Assembly (NCBI GenBank): GCA_026981635.1
Contig: JALSIF010000241.1
Location: 1 to 12,997 of the forward strand
Direction of reading: 5' to 3'
Source: a bacterium
GTDB lineage: Bacteria; 4484-113; JALSIF01
DNA: 12,997 nt
Part shown: piece by piece, positions 1 through 6,689 of the stretch
Layout: each line of letters starts with the position of its first letter
How positions within the stretch are numbered: position 1 is the first letter of the stretch
Notes under the pieces: generated by a model
Databases searched by the model: none
Told to the model about the DNA's origin: nothing
Seen by the model: only the letters and a program-made list of their open reading frames with translations
Translations under genes and position numbers: made by a program

Positions 1-595
1 AGCGCTGGTCTTTGCTTACCGCCTTTAGCCCCACAAAGGAGCCCAGCGAGTAGCCCAGGTAGCCGATCCGCTCCGGGTCCAGAGGGAATCTCCCCGCCAG
101 CTCCTCAATGGCGTCTGCCGCCCGGCGCACATCCTTCACTCCCTGGGTCATGGGAAGCAGGAGGCTTGCGGCCGACCGCCCGCCGCCCGCCGCCCGCTCG
201 CCGTGGTTGGGCAGGTCCAGGGAGAGGATGGCCAGCCCCTCACCTGCGGCAAGCTTCCCGTAGAGGGCAAACATGTCCGACTTGTCCCTCCCCAGGCCGT
301 GGACCATCACCACCACGGGGACCTTCCCTTTGGCTCCCTTGGGAATGCCAAGCACCCCGACGACCCGGTCAAAGCCGCTTTTAAAGCTCACCCGATAGAG
401 GTCAAAGCCGGCCGTCCCCCTGGCCAGGGCCTGGGTAGAGCGGACCTTGGAGTTGGGGAAGGCCTCCTTCAGGGAGGAGACCGGCTCAACCTTGAGTTCC
501 AGCTGAGCCGCACTGGTCAGGCCGGGACAGGCGGTGGTTAGCAGTAAGAGGAGAAGCCAAAGGGGCCAAGGCCAGGGTCTGGTGCCCCTGCTCAT
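1..595 (-). CDS. Secreted alpha/beta hydrolase, 3' end cut by window edge
   Basis: The reading frame is open from an ATG at 595 to the left edge (198 codons seen). The first ~30 residues are a signal peptide: a short basic start, a Trp/Leu-rich core with six leucines at 14-19, and a small-residue cleavage region near Thr27-Ala30. The mature part shows alpha/beta-hydrolase marks: strand VVVMVHG with the oxyanion-loop His99-Gly100, an NHGE segment at 130-133, and the nucleophile elbow GYSLGS with Ser183. The acid and His of the triad would lie beyond the edge. It resembles dienelactone-hydrolase or acyl-peptidase-like esterases; the substrate cannot be told. There is no Shine-Dalgarno; a TACAAT box ends 9 nt before the ATG. 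It lies 51 bp downstream of the iron permease on the same strand and may also be read from that promoter. Family is fairly sure, specific function unknown. Confidence 0.85.
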   Translation of the reverse strand, partial: MSRGTRPWPWPLWLLLLLLTTACPGLTSAAQLELKVEPVSSLKEAFPNSKVRSTQALARGTAGFDLYRVSFKSGFDRVVGVLGIPKGAKGKVPVVVMVHGLGRDKSDMFALYGKLAAGEGLAILSLDLPNHGERAAGGGRSAASLLLPMTQGVKDVRRAADAIEELAGRFPLDPERIGYLGYSLGSFVGLKAVSKDQR

Positions 596-604
596 TGTAG
601 GGAG

Positions 605-610
605 ATTGTA
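605..610 (-). promoter_or_regulatory. Candidate -10 box of a leaderless hydrolase mRNA
   Basis: TACAAT on the minus strand ends 9 nt before the hydrolase ATG at 595. Transcription would start within a few bases of the ATG, and no Shine-Dalgarno precedes it. A TTGACC lies further upstream (640-645), but the 29-nt spacing is too long for an ordinary -35. Confidence 0.4.
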
Positions 611-646
611 CTAGCCGGAGGACTAGCGGATGGGCCGAAGGTCAAG

Positions 647-1831
647 TCATTTGAGCTCGCTTAGCGCCTCCTCCAGCTCCTCCAGCTCAATCTCAATCTC
701 CTCCCCCTCAACCTCCACCTCAACCGGCACCAGGGGATAGAGCTCCTCTTCCGCCCCCTCCTGCTCAACCAGATAGATGGAACCCTGGTGTAGGGTCAGC
801 CTGCTATCGGGGGTGAGTCTTCCAGTCGCCGCTACCACATCCCCATCCAGTCGTGCCACCGCCAGGGGGATCTGCTCACTACCTTCACGGACATAGAAAA
901 GTACCGGCTGTCCGGCAGGAAGTTCCTCCAGCTCCAGCTCAATCTCCCCTGCCTCGGGAATGAGCAGGGCAACCTCGCTTATCGCCTGGGCTACCCTCTG
1001 GCTCACGTAGCTGTAGCCGATAGCAAAGACCACCACCAGCCCAACGGCGGCGGCAGAGAATCTGAGCCTCCGCTGCTGGGGCGTTAGGGTCTCCTTGGAA
1101 GTGGGCAGGGTGAGGAAGAGAACCGGAATAGCAACCACTGCCAAGATGAAGAGGACGTTGTACTCAGCAATGGTGTCAATCACTCCCATGGCTGGAGCAG
1201 GCATCCAGCCCATAACGCCTGCCTCACCCAGCTCATGCATCCCATAAATGACCAACTGCACGATGAATATCATCAGAGCCACACTGGTCACCTTGAAGAA
1301 GCGCTCCAAGTTGATCCGCATGGAGCCGGTTATGAACAGAACTCCAAAGACGACTGAAATCACCAAACCTAGGACCGCCCCAATCACATTAAGGATGTCA
1401 CCCCGATTAGTCATCCAGACACTCTTGAGAAAGACAACCGTTTCAAAGCCCTCCCGGAGAACCATAACCAAGATAAAAGCAATCATGCCGAGGAAAGCAG
1501 CCGGTCCATACTTGTAGGAGGCTATCTTCTCGGCCTTCTGCCGGATGGCCTTGCCCATCTCCTTAGCCGTAAACATCATCCACACCACTAGGGTGCCGAC
1601 GAAAAAGGCAGCCACAAGGATCAGCGTTCCCTCCACTAGAGAGCTGGAAAGGTTAAGCTGGGCCAAGAAATAAGCCAGGAGGAGTGATGCGCCTACTCCG
1701 AGGGCCAGACCCAGATTGACCGCAGGAATCAGAGTTCGTCTACCTGTTTCCCTGAGGTAGATCCAAACAATCCCCACGATCAGAGCCACCTCAATCCCCT
1801 CCCTCAATGTGATGACCAGAGACTCAAACAT
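647..1831 (-). CDS. FTR1/EfeU-family high-affinity iron permease with extra C-terminal domain
   Basis: A 394-aa integral membrane protein of the oxidase-dependent iron transporter family, which moves Fe3+ across the membrane. The two family REGxE motifs are present: REGIE at 10-14 in the first helix and REGFE at 126-130 in the fourth. About seven membrane helices fill residues 1-275, with an MHELGEAG motif near 198. The last ~110 residues form a predicted extracytoplasmic domain rich in Glu, with alternating Glu-Leu/Ile/Val strands. Its layout resembles DUF2318 domains found fused to some FTR1 proteins, but it has no cysteine, and the whole protein has none. The ATG at 1831 has an AAGGAG Shine-Dalgarno 7 nt upstream. 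A sigma-70 promoter overlapping a Fur-like box lies just before it, fitting iron repression. No EfeO or EfeB partner is visible. Family assignment is strong; the C-terminal domain assignment is tentative. Confidence 0.95.
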   Translation of the reverse strand: MFESLVITLREGIEVALIVGIVWIYLRETGRRTLIPAVNLGLALGVGASLLLAYFLAQLNLSSSLVEGTLILVAAFFVGTLVVWMMFTAKEMGKAIRQKAEKIASYKYGPAAFLGMIAFILVMVLREGFETVVFLKSVWMTNRGDILNVIGAVLGLVISVVFGVLFITGSMRINLERFFKVTSVALMIFIVQLVIYGMHELGEAGVMGWMPAPAMGVIDTIAEYNVLFILAVVAIPVLFLTLPTSKETLTPQQRRLRFSAAAVGLVVVFAIGYSYVSQRVAQAISEVALLIPEAGEIELELEELPAGQPVLFYVREGSEQIPLAVARLDGDVVAATGRLTPDSRLTLHQGSIYLVEQEGAEEELYPLVPVEVEVEGEEIEIELEELEEALSELK

Positions 1832-1867
1832 GGCCTCGCTCCTTGTCCGGATTTCCTAGCCGGGGAG

Positions 1868-1896
1868 AGTGTAGCAGAAACTAAACTGAAAATCAA
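1868..1896 (-). promoter_or_regulatory. Sigma-70 promoter of the iron permease
   Basis: On the minus strand TTGATT (1891-1896) and TACACT (1868-1873) are separated by exactly 17 nt. The -10 lies about 36 bp before the permease ATG, leaving room for the AAGGAG at 1839-1844. The -35 sits inside a Fur-like palindrome. Confidence 0.65.
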
Positions 1897-1901
1897 TATC
1901 A
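1887..1901. promoter_or_regulatory. Fur-box-like operator upstream of the iron permease
   Basis: TGAAAATCAATATCA on the plus strand (TGATATTGATTTTCA on the minus) matches the 7-1-7 Fur consensus TGATAATnATTATCA at 12 of 14 defined positions. It covers the -35 of the permease promoter, so a bound Fe-Fur dimer would block RNA polymerase. The match is seen directly; the regulator is not in the window. Confidence 0.6.
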
Positions 1902-1981
1902 ACTTCACCCCTCCCTTGTCTGCCCCATGACTGGGTTGGTAGTTCCTAGAGGAAGCAGAGTTTCAGTCTTTCGTGTTTCGG

Positions 1982-3952
1982 CTAGCTTCCCTGCTGGCCC
2001 TGATCTTCGGCCTGCCTGGTGGGCTGCTGGGGAGCTGGGGCTTTACCTTCTGCCCCCTGCTCTCCGCTTGTCGTCTCCTCACCCTGTCCGGTCCCCCCTT
2101 TGGCCTCCTCCTCGGCCTGTGCTTCACTCCCCCCCTCTCTCTCAACCTCGGTAAGTCCACCCTCAATGGCGGCGATGTCGGCCAGGGCCTCCTCCAGCTC
2201 CTTCTTCTGCTCCTCAAGCCCAGCCGCCTCGGCCAACGCCTTGGCATCTTCCAAAAGCTGCTTGTCGCGACCAGCGTAGGTGAGGATGTCATCTAGCAGT
2301 TCGGGAAGCTCCTCCGTCTTGCCCTCCTGCTGGTAGATCTTGGCTAGCTCCAGGTAGAGGTAGGGGTTGTACTCGTAGCGGTCAAAGGAGGCCTGCCGGG
2401 CCCGCTCCAGAAGGTCTCTCACCTTGGCCTTGAGCTCCTCCTCGCTCTTGAAGGGAGGCGGGCCGTCCCAGGGCTTCTTGCGCTTCAGGGTCTCCTCGTC
2501 GGTCTCCTCACCTGAGCTTTCCTGCTCCGACTTGAACTGCTCCCAGGCCTGCCAGTCGTCCCACCACTCACGGTAGAGCTGGGCAAGGTAGAGGAGGTAG
2601 GTCGGCCTTTCGGGGTCAGCCTCCAGGGCCTGGTTGAGAAAACCAACCGCCTCGTTGTAGCGGGGTGGGGTGACCTTCTTGATGTTGATGGTGCCTCCGC
2701 TGATGTCAATGTCGGTGCGGGTCTTCTCCTCGTCGGTGAACTTCCTCCCCTGCTCAACTCCCTCCGGACTCAGGTCGTCGTAGCCCTTGACCGCCCGCCA
2801 GGCGTTGAGGAAAGGGTAGTAGATGACGATCTTGCTGTTCTGGACGTCCTCCTTGAGCTTCTGATTGATGGCCAGTTCAAACTGGGTGCGAAACTTGATC
2901 GCCTTAACCTTGGCCTTGCGCTCAAAGGCGATCACATCGTCCACCGTAACCTCGTGGTCCTCGTCCCAGCCGTTGGCCTCGCGGATCTGGGGGGCTAGCT
3001 CCCCCAAACGCTCCTTGGCCTCCTCGGGGTCAATCTCTATCCACTTCTCAATCTTAAAGACGTAGACCCCGTTGCCGAGGAAGAAGGGACCCACGATGGA
3101 GCCCTCTGGCGGCTTGGGCAGGAGGATGTCCTTGTAGACCGAATCGGTCTCCTCCGACTCGGGGAAGGTGTCGCGGCCGATGGGCTCCTTCATCTCCCCC
3201 TCGGTTTCCCTGGCGCGGTAGTCCTCGTGGTAGCCTTCCACCGCCTCCGCCCAGCTCATCTCTCCCTTCTCAATCTTCTCCTTTACCTCCCTGGCCCGGT
3301 CCAGTGCCTCCTGCTTAAGCTTCTTCAGCGTCTCTTCGCGGTAGAGCTTCATTCCCCGCTGGGTGAGCAGGATCTTCCTTACCTCCTGGCGATAGCGGGG
3401 AAGGCTCATCTGCTCTCTAGCCAAAATTTGCCTCAGAGCTTCACTCCTCCCCTGCCATGCCTTAATCTTCTCCCGGATGGCAGCTAAGGCAGTGGGGGGG
3501 TTAGGGTCAATCCTTAGGTAGCCTTGGACTAGCTGTTCAATATTCTCCGTGACCTCCTTGTCAGACACCTCCTCACCACGGTCAAGGGCATATTTAATGA
3601 GAAACTCGGCCTGAAGAAAACTGTCTAGCACCTGCTGCATGAGCTTCCCCTCTCCGTCTGGGTCTATGGGTGCGCCAGTGGTCTGCATCTGGTTGTCGCG
3701 CGTGAGTTCATAGGCCCGCATGAAATCTGCGGTCTTGATCTGGCGGCCTTCAATCTCAGTGAAGATGGGAAACTTGTCAACCTCCGACTTGATCCGTTCC
3801 TGCTGGGCCTGCTCCAGCTGGGGGGCAACCTGTTGGACGCTAGAGCCGAAGTTGGCGATGCCCAAACCGCCAAGGATGGAAAGCCCAAAGAAGACCGCAA
3901 TCACGATGACCCAGATGGGCCCGTAGCGGCGGATGTGCTCCATAATCGTCAT
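1982..3952 (-). CDS. Membrane-anchored SurA/PpiD-like chaperone with TPR-like C-terminal half
   Basis: A 656-aa protein with one N-terminal membrane segment (about residues 10-32, a Trp-Val-Ile-Val core followed by a Gly-rich stretch) after a short basic start. It is probably a type II anchor with the rest outside the cytoplasm. Residues ~65-215 are helical and resemble the SurA/PpiD N-terminal chaperone domain. Residues ~245-315 look like a parvulin domain, ending in a GPFFLGNGVYVFKIEKW-type strand, but without clear catalytic residues. Residues ~425-595 contain TPR-like helical pairs (one reads AVGFLNQALEADPERPTYLL). The last ~55 residues are a low-complexity Glu/Gly/Gln/Ala tail. I chose the ATG at 3952 because GAGGTGG sits 6 nt upstream; the GTG at 3961 has no such site. 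The likely role is folding of exported proteins. Peptidyl-prolyl isomerase activity is uncertain. Confidence 0.8.
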   Translation of the reverse strand: MTIMEHIRRYGPIWVIVIAVFFGLSILGGLGIANFGSSVQQVAPQLEQAQQERIKSEVDKFPIFTEIEGRQIKTADFMRAYELTRDNQMQTTGAPIDPDGEGKLMQQVLDSFLQAEFLIKYALDRGEEVSDKEVTENIEQLVQGYLRIDPNPPTALAAIREKIKAWQGRSEALRQILAREQMSLPRYRQEVRKILLTQRGMKLYREETLKKLKQEALDRAREVKEKIEKGEMSWAEAVEGYHEDYRARETEGEMKEPIGRDTFPESEETDSVYKDILLPKPPEGSIVGPFFLGNGVYVFKIEKWIEIDPEEAKERLGELAPQIREANGWDEDHEVTVDDVIAFERKAKVKAIKFRTQFELAINQKLKEDVQNSKIVIYYPFLNAWRAVKGYDDLSPEGVEQGRKFTDEEKTRTDIDISGGTINIKKVTPPRYNEAVGFLNQALEADPERPTYLLYLAQLYREWWDDWQAWEQFKSEQESSGEETDEETLKRKKPWDGPPPFKSEEELKAKVRDLLERARQASFDRYEYNPYLYLELAKIYQQEGKTEELPELLDDILTYAGRDKQLLEDAKALAEAAGLEEQKKELEEALADIAAIEGGLTEVEREGGSEAQAEEEAKGGTGQGEETTSGEQGAEGKAPAPQQPTRQAEDQGQQGS

Positions 3953-3976
3953 GGCGACCACCTCGCAGAGCCGACC

Positions 3977-3982
3977 ATTATA
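3977..3982 (-). promoter_or_regulatory. Candidate -10 box of the SurA/PpiD-like gene
   Basis: A perfect TATAAT on the minus strand lies 24 nt before the ATG at 3952, leaving room for the GAGGTGG ribosome site. No convincing -35 is found 16-18 nt upstream (the hexamer there is CTCCGT). Confidence 0.45.
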
Positions 3983-4075
3983 AGTCTCATTCCTCCCTGA
4001 CGGAGAGGTTTAGCCCGAAGTTCACCCGGGGAGAGGAAACCAAAACCATGCGGGGCAGGAATTTCCTTATATAGC

Positions 4076-4104
4076 TTGCAAAAGTAGCAGCGGGGTGCTA
4101 AGAT
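4076..4104 (+). promoter_or_regulatory. Sigma-70 promoter of the HU gene
   Basis: TTGCAA (4076-4081) and TAAGAT (4099-4104) are separated by exactly 17 nt. The -10 is 39 nt before the HU ATG, giving a short leader that carries the GAAGGAGGAAGG ribosome site. Confidence 0.65.
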
Positions 4105-4143
4105 TGCCGTCACCAAGCCAACTCTTTGAAGGAGGAAGGACAG

Positions 4144-4446
4144 ATGGCCAAGGCAGTCAAGAAGGGAGCAACCCTCGGCAAGACCCAGCTGGTCGAGTAC
4201 GTGGCCGACCGGGCGGGTCTCTCCAAAACCGCAGCCAAAGCGGCAGTGGAGGCCACCTTCAACACCATCACCGAGGCCCTCAAGAAGGGCGGGAAGGTCC
4301 AGATCACCGGCTTCGGCACCTTCTCGGTGACCAAGCGCAAGAAGCGCACCGGCATCAACCCGCAGACCAAGGAGAAGATCAACATTCCCGCCAAGAAGGC
4401 CCCCAAGTTCACCCCGGGCAAGACCCTCAAGGAAGCCGTCAAGTAG
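4144..4446 (+). CDS. hup: HU-family DNA-binding protein
   Basis: A 100-aa small basic nucleoid protein that binds DNA as a dimer and bends it. The body follows the HU/IHF fold: a helical dimerisation part (residues ~11-50, starting LGKTQLVEYVA), then the signature GFGTF at 56-60. The arm (61-82) is very basic and carries the conserved RTGINPQT with Pro73, which intercalates between base pairs in this family. The N-terminus MAKAVKKGAT extends about ten residues beyond the usual HU start and is itself Lys-rich. The ATG at 4144 is set by the GAAGGAGGAAGG upstream; a TTG at 4126 would place that site inside the gene. It is a single-gene unit with its own promoter and a strong terminator, fitting a highly expressed protein. 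HU versus IHF subunit cannot be decided with certainty, but HU is more likely. Confidence 0.97.
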   Translation: MAKAVKKGATLGKTQLVEYVADRAGLSKTAAKAAVEATFNTITEALKKGGKVQITGFGTFSVTKRKKRTGINPQTKEKINIPAKKAPKFTPGKTLKEAVK

Positions 4447-4472
4447 ACCCCCGGGCACCGAATCAGAAGGCT

Positions 4473-4489
4473 CCTCTCTAGGCGAGAGG
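4473..4489 (+). repeat. Small hairpin after the HU gene
   Basis: CCTCTC (4473-4478) and GAGAGG (4484-4489) form a 6-bp stem with a 5-nt loop between the HU stop and the terminator. It may protect the mRNA 3' end or be part of a larger terminator structure. Confidence 0.4.
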
Positions 4490-4539
4490 AAGGGGGAGTG
4501 GGTCTCACCCCAGAGGGGGGGAGCTCACTCCCCCTTTTT
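4490..4539 (+). terminator. Rho-independent terminator of the HU gene
   Basis: AAGGGGGAGTG (4490-4500) pairs perfectly with CACTCCCCCTT (4526-4536), an 11-bp stem, and runs into TTTTTCGTTTTC. The loop is 25 nt. The right arm covers the stop codon (4525-4527) of the convergent V4R gene. On the minus strand the tract after the stem is only a weak T-rich run, so it terminates mainly the plus strand. Confidence 0.85.
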
Positions 4540-5142
4540 CGTTTTCCCGCTGTGGGAATCGGTCACCACAAACTCACACACCGGCTGGTCAGGGTGGGAG
4601 GCGATGCAGACTACCTCCTCCACCACAACCCCCTCAACCCGGTAGCTGAGCAGGGCCTGGTTCATGAAGCCCTCAATAAACCCACAGAGGGGAAACAGGC
4701 TGGTTCGCCCGCGGGCGAAGGGGGAGGAGGAGACCTCCAGCTTGACGAAATTTCCCCACCGGAAGAGACCGGCGTGACCGTCGGCCAGGCATGGCCGGAT
4801 CGACCGGGCCGCCTCCCGGATGGCTCGGCTTATGCGGGCGCGCCGGGGCAGGGTGGCAAGTAGCGCCCCACCCACCTCCCCCACCAGCCAGAGGTAGGCA
4901 TTGGCCCCCGCCAGGCGTACGATCTCGCTGTAGCGCTTGGACTGGAGCAGGTGGGTCTGGACCCGTTCAACCGGAGTGAGGGAGAGATAGTCTCCCAAGC
5001 GGGCCAGCTCCTCAAGCTGGGCAAGGCTCAGCTCAAACTCCTCTTCCAGCCAGCTTCTGAGTTTTGGGTCGTAGCGGCCGGTCGCCTCCAGCAGGGTGAG
5101 GAGGACGACGGGGTGAATCCGTGAAGGAGGTCGCCGAACCAC
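4525..5142 (-). CDS. V4R (4-vinyl reductase)-domain protein
   Basis: A 205-aa protein. Residues ~125-195 match the pattern of the V4R domain, a small-molecule-binding fold related to heme-NO-binding domains and found in BchJ and in sensor parts of XylR/DmpR-type regulators. After a FVKLEV strand comes Cys-Gly-Phe-Ile-Glu-Gly-Phe, then a Glu-Glu-Val-Val-Cys strand, and finally Pro-Val-Cys-Glu-Phe-Val-Val. These are the family's closing 'C...G..C.F' elements, with the cysteines kept. The N-terminal ~110 residues are helical, and a RVQTHLLQSKRYSEIV segment resembles the N-terminal helical part of such proteins. It has no DNA-binding or effector domain. The start is a GTG with no Shine-Dalgarno; TAAAAT ends 7 nt upstream, so the message is probably leaderless. 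Ligand and function are unknown. Confidence 0.75.
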   Translation of the reverse strand: MVRRPPSRIHPVVLLTLLEATGRYDPKLRSWLEEEFELSLAQLEELARLGDYLSLTPVERVQTHLLQSKRYSEIVRLAGANAYLWLVGEVGGALLATLPRRARISRAIREAARSIRPCLADGHAGLFRWGNFVKLEVSSSPFARGRTSLFPLCGFIEGFMNQALLSYRVEGVVVEEVVCIASHPDQPVCEFVVTDSHSGKTKKGE

Positions 5143-5149
5143 TGGGGGG

Positions 5150-5155
5150 ATTTTA
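5150..5155 (-). promoter_or_regulatory. Candidate -10 box of a leaderless V4R gene
   Basis: TAAAAT on the minus strand ends 7 nt before the GTG at 5142, the classic spacing of a leaderless promoter. The bases between are CCCCCCA-like, with no ribosome site. Confidence 0.45.
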
Positions 5156-5165
5156 GTGGCCGTCC

Positions 5166-5171
5166 TATACT
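5166..5171 (+). promoter_or_regulatory. Candidate -10 box of the nucleotidyltransferase gene
   Basis: TATACT ends 10 nt before the TTG at 5182 and lies only 10 bp from the opposing -10 box at 5150-5155. Transcription would begin near or just before the start codon. Confidence 0.4.
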
Positions 5172-5181
5172 CGGCACCGGG

Positions 5182-5985
5182 TTGGGAGAAGAAGCAACAT
5201 ACCTACCGGTCGTGCTGGCAGGGGAGACCCCCAGCGATGAATGGAAGAGGTTTGTCCCCTCGGGCTTTCGCTGCCACCTGAGGATGGGGGAGGAAAGCCT
5301 CCTTGAGCGGGTCTGCCGGGTGGCCGCCGAGGCCACCGGCACACCCCCCCTGGTGCTTGCCCATCCCGAGGTGGTGGCGGGGCAGAGGCTGCCCGAGGGG
5401 ACCAGACGCAGCGACCCGGGAAGCACCATCAGCGGGAACCTGGCCAGGCTGAGGGAGCTTTCCATTTCCCAGCCCTACCTCCTCATCCTCTCCTCCGACC
5501 TGCCCTTCATTGAGAGCCGTCACCTTAGGGAACTGATCCAGTTTCACCAGCAGAGCGACCCGCCCGCCGAGGGGATCTATCCGGCGGTGGAGGTGGAGCT
5601 CTGCCGAAGGAGGTTTCCCGGCCTCCGGCGCACCACCGTCCCCCTGGATGGGAAGCGGCTCACCGGGGGCAACGTCTTTATCCTCCGGCGCGACCGCCTG
5701 GACTCACTGCTTACCCGGCTGGAAGCCTTCCTCAGGGCGCGCAAGAACCCCCTCCGGATGGCCCTGCTCATCGGGCCGGGGGTGCTATTTAGGGCCATAT
5801 TGGGCCGTCTTACCTCGGCGGACCTCAAGGGCCAGATCAGGCGTCTGTTTGGGGTGCGGGCAGAGCTCTACCTCTCCCCCTATCCGGAGATCGCCACCGA
5901 CGTGGACCGGGTGGAGCAGTGGGAGAGGATCCTTGAGCTGAGCGCTGGAAGCGCTTCCGAGAGGGGTCCAGCTCAGAACCAGTAG
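5182..5985 (+). CDS. MobA-like NTP transferase-domain protein
   Basis: A 267-aa protein with the GT-A nucleotidyltransferase fold. It shows an initial PVVLAGE strand-loop (residues 9-15), an SSDLP metal-binding motif (104-108, Asp106), RRFPGLRRT and TGGNVFIL (161-168), ARKNP (186-190), and SPYPEIATDVD (232-242) with the second acidic site. This long set matches a family of MobA/IspD-related proteins annotated only as NTP transferases, so the product is not known to be the molybdenum cofactor. The usual glycine-rich nucleotide loop after LAG is altered here (ETPSDEW). The start is assigned to TTG 5182 because the first beta strand begins just after it and no ATG is available upstream. It overlaps the next, convergent gene by 13 bp. 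Family is firm; substrate and exact start are not. Confidence 0.85.
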   Translation: MGEEATYLPVVLAGETPSDEWKRFVPSGFRCHLRMGEESLLERVCRVAAEATGTPPLVLAHPEVVAGQRLPEGTRRSDPGSTISGNLARLRELSISQPYLLILSSDLPFIESRHLRELIQFHQQSDPPAEGIYPAVEVELCRRRFPGLRRTTVPLDGKRLTGGNVFILRRDRLDSLLTRLEAFLRARKNPLRMALLIGPGVLFRAILGRLTSADLKGQIRRLFGVRAELYLSPYPEIATDVDRVEQWERILELSAGSASERGPAQNQ

Positions 5986-6626
5986 GGGGCGGTAAGGGCG
6001 ACCAGCCGGGCCAGGGTGGCATCGCTGACCTCCTCCGCCGGCAGGCTCACCCCCCGAGCATCAAATCCGATGCGGAAGCTCTCCCCCGGCTCGCCAGCTA
6101 CGAAGCCGTCCAGCAGGTGGCCCCACTCCTGAATGAGCTTTCCCGCCTCCCCTTCGCTGAGAAGCTTTACGGTGAGCTTCCCCCGCGCCCCATCGGAGAG
6201 GGGATAGTTTTTCAGGGTGAGGGAGAAGAGGGGATAGCCCAGCTCCACCAGCGAGGCGGCAAGCTCGCGCACATTGAGTTGTGCCGAGGAGAAACTCACC
6301 CCGCCCTCCACCACCGTACTGAGGGCGGCACTCATCAACTCAAAGCGCTTGCCCCGGGCCGAGATGAGCGCCCTGCCCCGCTCCACCGGAAAGTAGGCCA
6401 TCACCTCGGTAAGGACATCAAACTCCTCCTTCACCACCTGCTGGCCGTCAAAGACCTCGTGGGTCTTGCGCTCAAGCAGCTTGAAGGAGAGGAGAAGATC
6501 CCCCGCCCCCGCCGCCAGCACCTGAAAGCCGTAGCGGCGCTTAGGGGAGAAGGCCCGCCGCTCAACCAGCTCGGCTAGCTCCGCTGGCTCGGGGGCGTGG
6601 GCCACCTGATAGAGGTAGAAGCGCAT
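5973..6626 (-). CDS. Conserved-looking protein of unknown function, 217 aa
   Basis: I do not recognise this protein. It is soluble, with no signal peptide, membrane helix or cysteine cluster. The predicted pattern alternates beta strands and helices: RFYLYQVA at the start, a FDVLTEVMAYFPVERGRAL strand-rich middle, a long amphipathic segment near residues 110-140, and a C-terminal helix ending ARLVALTAPYWF. The regular length and coherent hydrophobic pattern, together with the convergent 13-bp overlap with the upstream gene, support a real gene. The ATG at 6626 has no Shine-Dalgarno; TAGAAT ends 9 nt upstream, giving a leaderless promoter. It is divergent from the portal gene across 87 bp, so it is either the last host gene before the phage-like cluster or a partner of that cluster. 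Confidence 0.8.
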   Translation of the reverse strand: MRFYLYQVAHAPEPAELAELVERRAFSPKRRYGFQVLAAGAGDLLLSFKLLERKTHEVFDGQQVVKEEFDVLTEVMAYFPVERGRALISARGKRFELMSAALSTVVEGGVSFSSAQLNVRELAASLVELGYPLFSLTLKNYPLSDGARGKLTVKLLSEGEAGKLIQEWGHLLDGFVAGEPGESFRIGFDARGVSLPAEEVSDATLARLVALTAPYWF

Positions 6627-6635
6627 GGGCAGCCA

Positions 6636-6641
6636 ATTCTA
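6636..6641 (-). promoter_or_regulatory. Candidate -10 box of the 217-aa gene
   Basis: TAGAAT on the minus strand ends 9 nt before the ATG at 6626, and no ribosome site lies between. No clear -35 is seen at 16-18 nt. Confidence 0.45.
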
Positions 6642-6659
6642 GTGCCACCCTAGCAAGGG

Positions 6660-6689
6660 GGCTTGACAAAACTGGACGCTGGCTTGTCC
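6660..6689. repeat. Operator-like repeats before the portal gene
   Basis: GGCTTG occurs at 6660-6665 and 6681-6686, exactly 21 bp (two helical turns) apart. Overlapping it, GACAA (6665-6669) and TTGTC (6684-6688) form an inverted pair with 14 nt between. The position just upstream of the -10 suits a regulator site for the virion operon. Both repeats are short, so chance is possible. Confidence 0.3.

Noticed and set aside
523-595. Lipoprotein signal in the hydrolase (Leu-Thr-Thr-Ala-Cys)
   Set aside because: The residues before Cys23 fit the lipobox poorly (Thr at -3); an ordinary signal peptide is preferred.
1938-1952. Hairpin TTCC/GGAA downstream of the chaperone gene as a terminator
   Set aside because: The stem is only 4 bp and no T-run follows.
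3949-4458. Long open frame on the minus strand across the HU gene
   Set aside because: It is the shadow of HU and the intergenic region; its protein is low-complexity Gly/Leu with no coherent pattern, while the plus-strand HU is unmistakable.
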